Source of the DNA: Salegentibacter echinorum
Lineage (GTDB): Bacteria > Bacteroidota > Bacteroidia > Flavobacteriales > Flavobacteriaceae
Assembly (NCBI RefSeq): GCF_900129445.1
Contig: NZ_FQVT01000005.1
Span: 186,001-250,000, forward strand
Reading direction: 5' to 3'
DNA: 64,000 nucleotides
A program made the position numbers and the translations under genes. Below the pieces are notes generated by a model that did not search any database, was not told the DNA's origin, and saw nothing but the letters and a program-made list of their open reading frames with translations. This document shows positions 16,876-25,948 of this stretch, piece after piece (the stretch's first letter is position 1; every line of letters starts with the position of its first letter).

Positions 16876-17306
16876 TCATAATCCCATTTAGCTTTTTATA
16901 GTTAAATTTATTTAAGGTACTCAGCAATTAACAGTATTCATTTCCATACACCCCAAATCATATTTAGAACGGCAAAAGTCCTCACCGTTGCAACGGCATA
17001 GACAAATAAAACCTCCATTTTTAGAACAAAAACAAAAGTCTCTGCAAAGGCTTACAACGGTGTTGCAACGGCCGCAACGGTTATACAACGGCTAATATTA
17101 AAGAAAAGGTGGATTTTGCCAACGGAAAATAAATCACCGTTGTAACGGTGATGCAACGGTAAAGATTATAGCCGTTGCAGAGCTAATTGAACTGCTTATA
17201 CTAGAGCAAATTTATTTAATAGTATTAAAATTTTAACTAACTTTCCGCTCTAGGATCTTACCTACCTTGATCCAACTTAACAACCAAATTCTACCATTTA
17301 GATTAC
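16876..17306. other. Intergenic region with the CAACGG motif cluster
   Basis: 431 bp between the interrupted gene and hsdM. The motif cluster occupies 16968-17176 (listed separately). The remaining 130 bp before hsdM should contain its promoter. Confidence 0.6.
16968..17176. repeat. Cluster of twelve AACGG/CCGTT motifs upstream of hsdM
   Basis: AACGG starts at 16968, 16992, 17056, 17067, 17076, 17087, 17121, 17144 and 17155; CCGTT starts at 16985, 17137 and 17172. Most copies extend to CAACGG or GCAACGG. Two pairs form palindromes: CCGTTGCAACGG at 16985-16996 and CCGTTGTAACGG at 17137-17148. Four copies from 17056 to 17091 are spaced 11, 9 and 11 bp, close to one helical turn. This is far denser than chance in AT-rich DNA and looks like an iteron or multi-site operator. 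Confidence 0.75.
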
Positions 17307-18908
17307 ATGGCAAAAGCAGATATCGATTTTGAAAAAGAACTCTGGGACGCGGCCAACGAACTTAGGGGTGCTGTTTCAGAAAACAACTATAAAAACTACA
17401 TTCTTCCCCTGGTTTTCCTAAAACACCTTAGCGAACGCTACGAGGTGATAAAGGAGGAATTAAAGGGTTTAATGAACGATCCTTCTTCCGATTATCACAC
17501 TACCGATGCCGAAGAAATAAATTATGTGCTGGAAGACGGGGACGAATACCGTTCCCGCAACACTTTTAAAATCCCGGAAAAAGCTTCCTGGCAGTATTTA
17601 AAAGACAATGCCGAGCAGGATGATATCAAGGTAAAAGTAGATGATGCTTTTGATGTGATCCAGGACTTGTTAACCGAATACAACCCGCAGCTTCAAAACT
17701 TATTGCCGCGAATTTTTGTGCGTAGTGAATTGTCGCCGAAGCAAACCGGCGGAATCATAAACCTCCTCTCCCACCCTAAATTTTCTGAAAAGGAAAATCC
17801 GGAAAGTGATATTTTAGGCCGAATTTATGAATATTATATCGGCCGATTTGCAATGGCCGAAGGTTCGGGCGCGGGGCAATTTTTTACGCCGGGCAGTATC
17901 GTGCGTTTGTTGGTGGAACTTTTGGAACCTTATAAAGGCAGAATCTTTGACCCGGCCTGCGGAAGCGGGGGAATGTTTGTACAGAGTTTAAAATTCCTAC
18001 AGGAACACGGCGGCAATAAAAGTGATATCGCCATCTACGGACAGGAAATGACCGCGCAAACTTTAAGGTTGTGCCTCATGAACCTGATGCTGCGGAATCT
18101 TTCTTTCGACATTAAACTCGGAAATTCCCTCTTGGATGATAAATTCCCGGAACTAAAAGCCGATTATATCATTGCCAATCCGCCATTTAATGTGAGCAAC
18201 TGGCATCCGGAAGATTTGCCCGATGGTGATCCCCGCTTATTTGGGCCTCGGGAAGAATTCACCACCGATGGCAGCGCAAATTATATGTGGATGCAAACCT
18301 TTTGGCACCACCTAAGCGAAACCGGAACCGCCGGGATCGTAATGGCGAACGGGGCGATGACTTCCAATAACAGAGGAGAAAAAAATGTACGCCAATATAT
18401 GGTAGATAATTCTATGGTTGATGCCATCGTTCGCCTGCCCGATAAATTGTTCCTAACCACCGGAATCCCGGCCTGCCTTTTTATTTTAAGTAAGAATCGC
18501 GACGGAACCGACGGTACCCACCGCGAGCGAAACGATGAAATACTATTTATAGACGCTTCCAAAATGGGCAAAATGGCCAGCCGAAAATTACGTGTATTTA
18601 ACGATGAAGATATCCAAAGGATATCAAACACTTATCACAAATGGCGTAACGTCTCCCCTCCTTCGAAGGGGCCGGGGGAGGAATTTAAGGACCTAGAAGG
18701 CTTCTGTAAAGCTGCCAAAATAGAAGACGTAATAAAACAAGATTATAAACTCACTCCCGGAATTTATGTAGGCACCGAAGCCGAAGAAGATGACGGAATT
18801 CCTTTTGAAGAAAAAATGGAGAGCTTAAAAGCCGAATTGCTGGCACAGTTTGAAAAGGGTGAAGAATTAAAAGAAAAAATAAAGGGTAACTTTAGTAAGA
18901 TTTTTTAA
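17307..18908 (+). CDS. hsdM: Type I restriction-modification methyltransferase subunit HsdM
   Basis: A 533-residue N6-adenine methyltransferase. HsdM N-terminal domain at about 8-135 (FEKELWDAANELRG, LVFLKHLSERYE), then the methylase domain with the SAM-binding motif I FDPACGSGGM (214-223) and the catalytic motif IV NPPF (291-294), both intact. In the cell two HsdM and one HsdS form the methyltransferase that HsdR joins for restriction. Near residues 449-459 the sequence VSPPSKGPGEEF is encoded by a GC-rich palindrome that looks like a dispersed repeat inserted in frame. The start ATG follows a gene-free region with the CAACGG cluster. A Schlafen-type gene follows after 2 bp. Confidence 0.95.
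   Translation: MAKADIDFEKELWDAANELRGAVSENNYKNYILPLVFLKHLSERYEVIKEELKGLMNDPSSDYHTTDAEEINYVLEDGDEYRSRNTFKIPEKASWQYLKDNAEQDDIKVKVDDAFDVIQDLLTEYNPQLQNLLPRIFVRSELSPKQTGGIINLLSHPKFSEKENPESDILGRIYEYYIGRFAMAEGSGAGQFFTPGSIVRLLVELLEPYKGRIFDPACGSGGMFVQSLKFLQEHGGNKSDIAIYGQEMTAQTLRLCLMNLMLRNLSFDIKLGNSLLDDKFPELKADYIIANPPFNVSNWHPEDLPDGDPRLFGPREEFTTDGSANYMWMQTFWHHLSETGTAGIVMANGAMTSNNRGEKNVRQYMVDNSMVDAIVRLPDKLFLTTGIPACLFILSKNRDGTDGTHRERNDEILFIDASKMGKMASRKLRVFNDEDIQRISNTYHKWRNVSPPSKGPGEEFKDLEGFCKAAKIEDVIKQDYKLTPGIYVGTEAEEDDGIPFEEKMESLKAELLAQFEKGEELKEKIKGNFSKIF
18653..18682. repeat. GC-rich dispersed palindrome inside hsdM
   Basis: CTCCCCTCCTTCGAAGGGGC-CGGGGGAGGA: outer CTCCCC/GGGGGAG and inner CCTTCGAAGG arms. 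It is much richer in G and C than the gene around it and encodes a Ser-Pro-Pro-Ser-Lys-Gly-Pro-Gly stretch. Similar palindromes are common between genes in Flavobacteriia. Confidence 0.6.
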
Positions 18909-18910
18909 GG

Positions 18911-20572
18911 ATGCAAGAGGAAAATAAAGTTATTGAATATAAAAGCCTGGCAAAGGTAACAAAAGGGAGTTCGGGGTTGAAAGAACTTGCAATCACTTGT
19001 GTTTGTCTTGCAAATACCCAGGGAGGGAATATAATCATAGGTGTAGAGGATAAGAGTAAAATGCCTCCAAGCGACCAAAAGATTCCTGATTCAATAATGA
19101 ATACCACTGTTTCTCGTCTTCGTAATTTGTGCTTTAATGTAAGTATTTCTTTAAATGACAAAGAAGTCCACGAAAACGGAGGTGAATTTTTTTCTATTGC
19201 AATACATCCTACACTAAAATCTATTGCTACAACATCTGAGGGTAAGATATTTATCAGAATTGGAGATCAATGTCAACCGGCGCGAGGGGAAGATATAGTT
19301 AGACTTGCCAGTGAAAAGGATGCCTTCCAATGGGAACTTCAAATTCGAAACGTCAAAGTGTCTGAAATTCCTGAAGGTTCTTTGCTATGGTTGGGGGATG
19401 AGATTAGAAATTCAGACCGGGTGAAACCATTTGTAAAAGAAATGTCCGATATTGAAATTGCCGAACATTATAATCTTGTAATCGATGGAAAACTTACCAA
19501 CCTTGGAATTCTCTGGTTAGGGGATTTCAAACAAAGAAGCCGAATAGTTTATCCACTTACGGTCCAATATATCGTGTACGATGAATTAGAGAAAAAAGTG
19601 AGGAAGGTGGATTGGACTGATAACACCAAAAATCCGAAGGATCTTCTGCTCGATATAGAAAAAGAAGCAATAGAGTTGGGTTATTTTGATGAATTTCCAC
19701 AAGGTTTTTTTAGAAATAAAATCAGGCATTATGATGGTCGACTTATTCGGGAGTTACTAATAAATGCAATTGCTCATAAAAGTTATACTATTTCAGGTGA
19801 TATTTTTATTCGTGTATATCCGAATAGATTAGAAATCACCAATCCAGGGGGACTTCCTTTGGGGATCACCAAAGACAATATACTTCACACTACAAATCGC
19901 CGTAATCCTCATTTGATTCGCATTCTGCACGATCTTAAGTTAATGGAAGGAGAAGGAAGCGGTTATGACCTAATTTATGAAATTACCGGTCGCGACTCTA
20001 AACCTTACCCTGAAGTGATTTCAGATTTTAATTCCACTACGGTTTCACAATCTTCAAAAATTTTAGATGAAGAAGCTGTTTTGCTAATGGATTTCATAGC
20101 CAAATCCTACCCACTTTCCCAAAAGGAATTGATAGCTTTAGGTATAGTTGCCAGACACAAAAAAGTCTTAACGACTCAATTAACACGAGAACTTCAACTT
20201 AACGATGAAGAGAGAGTAAGATCTTATATAGGAAAACTGTTGGAAAAAGGAATATTGATAAGTAGAGGAATAAAAAAAGGTACGGAATACCTTATAAATC
20301 CAAAACTTCTAAAAAACTCTAAGATCAATATTAAACCTACTTTGAAAGTCATCGAACCTCACAGACTCAAAGCACTAATAATTGAAGATTTAGAAAGATA
20401 TCCTAGAAGTGAGGCCAATGAAATAAGAAAGCGCTTAGAAGAAGTTCCTATTGAAGATATAAGAAAAATTATTTATAAAATGGTGAGAAAAGGAGAGTTA
20501 GAGCATACAAAGGACAAAACCTACAGAAAATACTGGTTGGCAAAAAAAAATAGAAACAACATAGAGAATTAA
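18911..20572 (+). CDS. Schlafen/AlbA_2-domain ATPase-like protein within the type I RM operon
   Basis: A 553-residue protein. N-terminal AlbA_2 (Schlafen-like) domain: VIEYKSLAKVTKGSSGLKEL then CVCLANTQGGNIIIGVEDK, the E-x-K ... AxAN-x-x-G-G-x-I-x-x-GV-D pattern. Residues about 250-370 form the GHKL-type ATP-binding-like part found in the RecG-like regulator family (LIRELLINAIAHKSY, FIRVYPNRLEITNPGGLP, RRNPHLIRILHDLKLMEGEG SGYDLI). Winged-helix segments fill the C-terminus (residues 385-550). Such genes often sit next to type I RM genes in other bacteria and may regulate them or act as a separate defence effector. It starts 2 bp after hsdM, so it belongs to the operon. Confidence 0.8.
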   Translation: MQEENKVIEYKSLAKVTKGSSGLKELAITCVCLANTQGGNIIIGVEDKSKMPPSDQKIPDSIMNTTVSRLRNLCFNVSISLNDKEVHENGGEFFSIAIHPTLKSIATTSEGKIFIRIGDQCQPARGEDIVRLASEKDAFQWELQIRNVKVSEIPEGSLLWLGDEIRNSDRVKPFVKEMSDIEIAEHYNLVIDGKLTNLGILWLGDFKQRSRIVYPLTVQYIVYDELEKKVRKVDWTDNTKNPKDLLLDIEKEAIELGYFDEFPQGFFRNKIRHYDGRLIRELLINAIAHKSYTISGDIFIRVYPNRLEITNPGGLPLGITKDNILHTTNRRNPHLIRILHDLKLMEGEGSGYDLIYEITGRDSKPYPEVISDFNSTTVSQSSKILDEEAVLLMDFIAKSYPLSQKELIALGIVARHKKVLTTQLTRELQLNDEERVRSYIGKLLEKGILISRGIKKGTEYLINPKLLKNSKINIKPTLKVIEPHRLKALIIEDLERYPRSEANEIRKRLEEVPIEDIRKIIYKMVRKGELEHTKDKTYRKYWLAKKNRNNIEN

Positions 20573-20731
20573 AATAGAAGTGGTTAAACCCTTTAAAACA
20601 GGTGATTAAAGAAATAGATGTTCTAAAAGACCAACAATAGAGCTCAGATAATAAGATAGAGTTTTAATGGAGACCATTTTTTCAATCTGATATTCAAAAT
20701 AGAATAAAATAGGGTTAAAGATTAGAAATTT

Positions 20732-21952
20732 ATGCCGGAAAACTGGAAAACATATAAACTTGGAGAAATCGCTGATATTCAGAATGGTTTTGCTTTTAAA
20801 TCTAAAGAACTGGGGGAAACTGGAATTCCCGTTATTAAAATTAAGAATATAGTTCCTCCAAATGTAACCTTAGAAGGAGCAGGATATTATACTGGTGAAC
20901 TTACAGCCAAACTGAAAAAATACATTCTAAGAAAGAATGATTTCCTCATATCTATGACCGGGTCAACGGTTAATGTTATGAGTTCGGCTGTTGGTAAAAT
21001 GGGAAGGTATAGACTTGATGAAATATCACTGTTAAATCAAAGAGCAGGGAAAATTTATATTACAGATAAGGAAAAAGCCGATTTTGAATATTTATGTCAT
21101 CTCCTCAATAGATATGAAATACATTACAATTTAGCCTTAAATGCAACCGGAAGTGCAAATCAGGCAAATATTTCCCCAGCCCAAATAAAAAACATCGATC
21201 TAAAACTTCCTCCCTTAGAAGAACAAAAATCCATCGCCTCCATCCTCTCTGCTTTGGATGATAAAATCGAACTTAATCTCCAGATGAACAAAACCCTGGA
21301 AGAAATGGCTATGGCTTTATACAAACATTGGTTTGTTGATTTTGGGCCTTTTCAGCGTGGGCAATTTGTAGATTCTGAATTAGGGAAAATTCCGAAGGGT
21401 TGGGAAGTAAAAACCTTGAAAGATTTAGGTAATATTTTTTATGGAAAAATGTCAAAAAAGAATCTAAAACAAACGAAAGGTATCCCTATCTATTCTGGAT
21501 ACAGAAACGTAGGGTTTTATCCTATATCCAATTGTAAAAAGGGTAAAGTAATAGTTGTAGCACGTGGTGTTGGAGGCACTGGTGATGTGAAAATAACTAC
21601 GGAAGAATGTTTTTTAACCAATTTATCGATTTGTATCGAGAATAATCTGGAACTAATCGACGACTTAATACTTTTTTTCTCGCTAAAAAGAAAAGGTTTG
21701 GATTTTTTGAGAACTGGATCAGCGCAACCTCAAATTACCATTAAAGACTTAAATGATGTCTTACTTCAAATTCCACCAAAAGAAACTCAAAGGCAATTTT
21801 TAAATTTATTTAAACCTCTTTTATTAAACCAAGATTCCAATTATCAAGAAAACCAAACTCTAACATCCTTACGCCACACCCTACTCCCAAAACTCATCAA
21901 CGGGGAAGTCCGGGTAAAGGATACGGAAAAAACTTTATCTAAAGTCTTATGA
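20732..21952 (+). CDS. hsdS: Type I restriction-modification specificity subunit HsdS
   Basis: A 406-residue specificity subunit with two target-recognition domains separated by helices. First half: NWKTYKLGEIADIQNGFAF, then the conserved LPPLEEQKSIASILSALDDK (about 160-180). Second half starts IPKGWEVKTLKDLGNIFYG and ends in a shorter conserved helix (IPPKETQRQFLNLF), then LRHTLLPKLINGEV, the usual HsdS ending. It recognises a bipartite DNA sequence. The stop overlaps the hsdR start by 4 bp (ATGA). There is a 159-bp gap to the Schlafen-type gene. The domains are more AT-rich than hsdM and hsdR, as is common for exchanged recognition domains. Confidence 0.93.
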   Translation: MPENWKTYKLGEIADIQNGFAFKSKELGETGIPVIKIKNIVPPNVTLEGAGYYTGELTAKLKKYILRKNDFLISMTGSTVNVMSSAVGKMGRYRLDEISLLNQRAGKIYITDKEKADFEYLCHLLNRYEIHYNLALNATGSANQANISPAQIKNIDLKLPPLEEQKSIASILSALDDKIELNLQMNKTLEEMAMALYKHWFVDFGPFQRGQFVDSELGKIPKGWEVKTLKDLGNIFYGKMSKKNLKQTKGIPIYSGYRNVGFYPISNCKKGKVIVVARGVGGTGDVKITTEECFLTNLSICIENNLELIDDLILFFSLKRKGLDFLRTGSAQPQITIKDLNDVLLQIPPKETQRQFLNLFKPLLLNQDSNYQENQTLTSLRHTLLPKLINGEVRVKDTEKTLSKVL

Positions 21953-24942
21953 TAGAAATTACGGTTCAAAATGCGGCAATTGAATATCTAAAAGACCTGG
22001 GCTACCGGCACCGGAAGGGAAATTCCTTAGACCGGGACCTTAAAAAGGTAGTCCTGGAAAAGGAGTTGAGGGATTTCCTGGTATCCACCTATCCCGATGT
22101 TCCGGCTACCGCCATCAATGAAGCCCTGGCCAGTTTCACCCAACATTCGGGGATGGATTTAGACCACCGCAACCGTGATTTTCACCGTAAACTAACCCAG
22201 GGAATTTCGGTTTCCTGGAAAGATAAAAACGGCAAGGAACTGGCCAAACATATCTACCCCATCAATTACCGCGACCCGGAGCAAAACCAATTTATCTGTT
22301 CCGATGAAGTAAAAGTCATCGGCAAAAACAGTCGGCGGGCAGATTTGGTGATCTTTATAAACGGCCTTCCGCTTATCGTTTTTGAATTCAAAAATATGTT
22401 CGATGCCGAGGTTGGCGTAGATAACGCCCACCGGCAAATTGGCCATTACCTGCAGGATATTCCGCAGCTATTCGATTTTAATGCGATAACTATTATTTCA
22501 GACGGAATGCAAAGCCTGCACGGAATGTATAGTTCTTCCCTAAAATGGTTTGCCCCCTGGAAAAGTTTGAGGGGCGATGATATAAAACAGGAAACCGAGC
22601 TTCAGTTGGAAACCTTGCTCAACGGACTTTTCCCAAAAGCCACCCTTTTAAACTACATTCAAAATTTTATTTTCCACGAAGACCACAATGGAAAAATCCT
22701 CAAAAAAGGCGCGAAATATCATCAGTATTGGAGCATTCAAAAAGCGGTGGAAAGTGCGGTAGAAAATATTAAACCTAAGGGTGATGGTCGGCTGGGCGTA
22801 ATTTGGCATACGCAAGGCTCGGGAAAAAGTATTTCGATGGCCATCCTAACCGGGATTTTGCGCCAAATGCCCGAAATGAAAAATCCTACAATCGTGATCC
22901 AGGTAGATCGGTCAGACCTCGACCAGCAGTTATATGAAAATTTTGTATTGGCCAAAGATTTGGTGGGCGATGTACACCACGCCCGCACTACTGAAGAATT
23001 AAGAAGTTTATTGAGTACAGATGGTGGCGGGGTGGTTTTTACGACCATTGAGAAATTCCGTTTAAAAGATCTGGAAACAGGAAAAGAAACCGCGCACCCC
23101 GTACTTTCAGAAAGATACAACCTTATCGTTATGGCCGATGAAGCACACCGTACCCAATACGGCTTTCACGATGGTGGCTTTGCTCAAAATATAAGACGCG
23201 CGTTGCCCAATGCTTCCTTTATCGGGTTTACCGGTACGCCCTTAGATAGCAAAGATGCCGATACACAATTGGTGTTTGGCCCTACCCTGCACAGCTATGA
23301 TATAGAACAGGCGGTGAAAGATGGCGCCACGGTGCCTATTTATTACGAGCCAAAGATGGTTCCGCTAAATATTAAAGCGGCTTATTCTGCCCAGCTGGAC
23401 GAAATTGAAGACGATGAAGACAATCCTTCAAAGGCGGTTTGGGCTGCCGTAGAAGATGCGGCAGGAGCACAGAGCCGGGTAGAAAAAGTGGCCGGGGATA
23501 TCCTGGAGCATTTCCTGGCAAGAACGGCTACGCTGGAAGGAAAGGCGATGGTGGTTTGTATGAGCAGGCGTAATTGCGTAAAAATGTATGATGCCTTAAC
23601 TGCTTTGGATGGCTGCCCTGAAATCGCGGTGATTATGACCGGAAATATCAGTAATGATCCGCCGGAATGGAATAAGCACATTCGCACCAAAGAGGCTATG
23701 GAAGCTATTAAAAAACGCTTCCGCAATCCCAAAGACCCATTAAAAATAGTCATAGTACGCGATATGTGGCTTACCGGATTTGATGCGCCAATTATCCATA
23801 CGATGTATGTTGATAAGATTATGAAAGGCCATAATTTGATGCAGGCCATCGCCAGGGTAAACCGTGTGTTTGAAGACAAACCCAGCGGACTGGTAGTTGA
23901 CTTTATAGGAATTTCCGGTTACCTGGCAGAAGCTACCAAAAAATATACTTCAGGAGGAGGAAAAGGAAAACCGGCAGTAGATATTGAACTTGCCGTAAAC
24001 TTATGTTTCGAGCAACTCGAAACGGTAAAAGAGCTGATGGGCGGTTTTAGTATGGAGGAAATCGTCCAGCTGGATGACCGCGAAAAGTTGCAGTGGTCAA
24101 AGAAAGTAATTAATGATTTGTTACAGTCTGATCCCGTGACCGACAACTTCCTGCGGGAAGAAAGAAAACTATCGGAATTAGTATCAATGACCAGTTCAGA
24201 TAAACGTATATGGGAAATTCAGGATGAGGTGGCGATTATCCAGAAAATAAGGAAAACCATCAGAAAGATTAAGTTTCCGCCCAGGCCGCAACGGGAAAAG
24301 AATGAGCGAATCAAAGACCTTATCAGTAAATCGCTGGAATCCCAGGAAATTGTTGATCTGGCGAAAATGTATGATCTTGATAAGATAGATATCTCCATTA
24401 TCGATGATCGCTTTCAGGCTACCGTAAAAGAAAAAGGGGATGAAAATGTAAAAATCGAGCTTCTGCGACGAATTATCAATGATGAGCTAAAAGTAAGAAT
24501 GCCCAAAAACATTAAAAAAGCCAGGAGACTTCGCGACGAGCTTGAAAAAGTATTGGGCAACTATCATAAAAACAGCCTGGATTCCATAGCAGCGATTAAG
24601 CATCTCCTGGATATAGCCGATGAGTTTCAGCAGGACGATATAAGGACAAAGCAACTCGGTTTAACCGAAGATGAACTGGCCTTTTACGATTTGCTTTCAG
24701 CCAATGAGAAAATTTTGAATAAAGCCGGTCCCATTCAGGATTTAGTTCATAAAGTAGTGAGTTCTGTAAAGAAAAACCTGCAACTGGATTGGACGAAGAA
24801 AGAAGATGCTAGGGCAGCAATACGCCTGGCGGTTAAAAAAGAGCTTAGAGGAAAAGTACCTTTTTCAGAATTGGATAATTTACTAAAAGAAGTGATTGAG
24901 CAAGCCGAGGGGCAGTATAAAGATTGGCCTGTGGAGGCTTAG
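21949..24942 (+). CDS. hsdR: Type I restriction endonuclease motor subunit HsdR
   Basis: A 997-residue HsdR. N-terminal PD-(D/E)xK nuclease: RRADLVIFINGLPLIVFEFK (Asp at about 131, Glu145-x-Lys147). SF2 helicase motor: Walker A HTQGSGKS (about 287-294), DEAH box (397-400), GFTGTP (motif III-like), and VRDMWLTGFDAPIIHTMYVD plus QAIARVNRVF (motifs V and VI). The C-terminal helical domain contacts HsdM. All catalytic residues are present, so the enzyme should translocate and cut DNA. Its ATG overlaps the hsdS stop by 4 bp. Confidence 0.95.
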   Translation: MIEITVQNAAIEYLKDLGYRHRKGNSLDRDLKKVVLEKELRDFLVSTYPDVPATAINEALASFTQHSGMDLDHRNRDFHRKLTQGISVSWKDKNGKELAKHIYPINYRDPEQNQFICSDEVKVIGKNSRRADLVIFINGLPLIVFEFKNMFDAEVGVDNAHRQIGHYLQDIPQLFDFNAITIISDGMQSLHGMYSSSLKWFAPWKSLRGDDIKQETELQLETLLNGLFPKATLLNYIQNFIFHEDHNGKILKKGAKYHQYWSIQKAVESAVENIKPKGDGRLGVIWHTQGSGKSISMAILTGILRQMPEMKNPTIVIQVDRSDLDQQLYENFVLAKDLVGDVHHARTTEELRSLLSTDGGGVVFTTIEKFRLKDLETGKETAHPVLSERYNLIVMADEAHRTQYGFHDGGFAQNIRRALPNASFIGFTGTPLDSKDADTQLVFGPTLHSYDIEQAVKDGATVPIYYEPKMVPLNIKAAYSAQLDEIEDDEDNPSKAVWAAVEDAAGAQSRVEKVAGDILEHFLARTATLEGKAMVVCMSRRNCVKMYDALTALDGCPEIAVIMTGNISNDPPEWNKHIRTKEAMEAIKKRFRNPKDPLKIVIVRDMWLTGFDAPIIHTMYVDKIMKGHNLMQAIARVNRVFEDKPSGLVVDFIGISGYLAEATKKYTSGGGKGKPAVDIELAVNLCFEQLETVKELMGGFSMEEIVQLDDREKLQWSKKVINDLLQSDPVTDNFLREERKLSELVSMTSSDKRIWEIQDEVAIIQKIRKTIRKIKFPPRPQREKNERIKDLISKSLESQEIVDLAKMYDLDKIDISIIDDRFQATVKEKGDENVKIELLRRIINDELKVRMPKNIKKARRLRDELEKVLGNYHKNSLDSIAAIKHLLDIADEFQQDDIRTKQLGLTEDELAFYDLLSANEKILNKAGPIQDLVHKVVSSVKKNLQLDWTKKEDARAAIRLAVKKELRGKVPFSELDNLLKEVIEQAEGQYKDWPVEA

Positions 24943-24984
24943 AAATAAATTAATTCTATCTTGAGAAGTATTAGGAATAAATAT

Positions 24985-25050
24985 TATTTTTGAAAATTAA
25001 AATTAACTTAAAAGTGAATAAAAATTTTACAATTAACTTATAAGTGAATA
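24985..25050 (+). promoter_or_regulatory. Promoter and tandem operator-like repeat of the TAC-type operon
   Basis: TATTTTTG at 24985-24992 fits the -7 consensus. Two 20-bp copies that differ at one base, AATTAACTTAAAAGTGAATA (25001-25020) and AATTAACTTATAAGTGAATA (25031-25050), follow with a 30-bp period; the second covers the GTG start of the toxin gene. Repeats this close to the start of a toxin-antitoxin operon are usually antitoxin binding sites. Confidence 0.6.
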
Positions 25051-25568
25051 TATTTGCACATATAAAACCTATAGCAAGATATAGTAAGGTAAGTTATTAT
25101 TCTCTTGTGCTTAATGATAATAGTCTATCCCTGTTTGAAGAATTTGTGGCAGTTCAAACGGAATCAAACAAGAGTAAGCTTAATCATATCCTTTCTTGGA
25201 TTAAAATTATAGGAATTAAATATGGTGCACAAATCCATCATTTTAGATCTGAAGCAAAAATTGCAGATACTTCTGCATTACCGCCTAAAGGAGTTAAACG
25301 AGAACCGGCATACATTGAAAAAGGAAAGAAATCCAGTAATATGCTTAGGTTATACACTTTCAGGCTTAATGAAAACGTTGTATTTTTATTCAATGGAGAC
25401 CTTAAAACATCCCGTTATGCTCAAGATTGTCCAAATGTATCACCCCACTTCCATTTGGCAAATAAATTAACCGCTGCAATACAAGATGCATTAGAAGAGA
25501 AAGAAATCCGATGGATTGATGACTTCACACAAATTGAATTTGAACAAGATTTTAAACTAGAGCTTTGA
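25044..25568 (+). CDS. Putative toxin of a toxin-antitoxin-chaperone operon
   Basis: A 174-residue protein; GTG at 25044 is the likely start because it follows the tandem repeat and the frame begins there. I see helices and strands in SYYSLVLNDNSLSLFEEFVA, HILSWIKIIG, then a compact block SNMLRLYTFRLNENVVFLFN and GDLKTSRYAQDCPN, ending ANKLTAAIQDALEEKEIRWI. The middle (LRLYTFRL...VVFLFNG) recalls HigB/RelE-type sheets, but the fit is loose. The evidence for a toxin is positional: it precedes, with a short gap, an XRE antitoxin gene and a SecB-like gene. No catalytic motif recognised. Confidence 0.55.
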   Translation: MNIFAHIKPIARYSKVSYYSLVLNDNSLSLFEEFVAVQTESNKSKLNHILSWIKIIGIKYGAQIHHFRSEAKIADTSALPPKGVKREPAYIEKGKKSSNMLRLYTFRLNENVVFLFNGDLKTSRYAQDCPNVSPHFHLANKLTAAIQDALEEKEIRWIDDFTQIEFEQDFKLEL

Positions 25569-25570
25569 TT

Positions 25571-25948
25571 ATGACTTTTCCTAAGAATAATATTATTGAT
25601 AACTGGTTAGAAGAGAACGGTGATCCGGAAATAGAAAAGTTGACAGAACGTAATCTGGCAATTTCTAATAAAGTCCAGGTCATTTTAAACCAAAGAGGTA
25701 TTAAGCAAAAAGAGTTTGCTGCAATGTTGAATAAAAAACCTTCCGAGGTTTCTAAATGGTTATCTGGCCTGCATAATCTAACCTTAAAAAGTATTATCAA
25801 AATGGAAGTTGCTTTAGATATAGACCTAATAAGCATTGAACCGGTAACAGAGTATAAATATGTGTATTTAGGATCTGTAAAGGGTGATGGTTTGGAAGAA
25901 GATATTAATAATTATGAGGAAAACTCAGAATATCAAGATGCAATATAA
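25571..25948 (+). CDS. XRE-family antitoxin of the TAC-type operon
   Basis: About 125 residues from ATG 25571 (a TTG six bases earlier is less likely). A helix-turn-helix at about 45-100: KVQVILNQRGIKQKEFAAML then NKKPSEVSKWLSGLHNLTLK, a textbook HTH_3, followed by a short acidic tail (EEDINNYEENSEYQDAI) where HigA-type antitoxins of chaperone-dependent systems carry their chaperone-addiction segment. That last point is inference. The stop overlaps the next start by one base (TAATG). Confidence 0.8.
   Translation: MTFPKNNIIDNWLEENGDPEIEKLTERNLAISNKVQVILNQRGIKQKEFAAMLNKKPSEVSKWLSGLHNLTLKSIIKMEVALDIDLISIEPVTEYKYVYLGSVKGDGLEEDINNYEENSEYQDAI

Noticed and set aside
22737-23879. Long minus-strand frames inside hsdR (127 and 165 codons)
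   Set aside because: Antisense shadows of a well-supported gene, with no domain and no start context.
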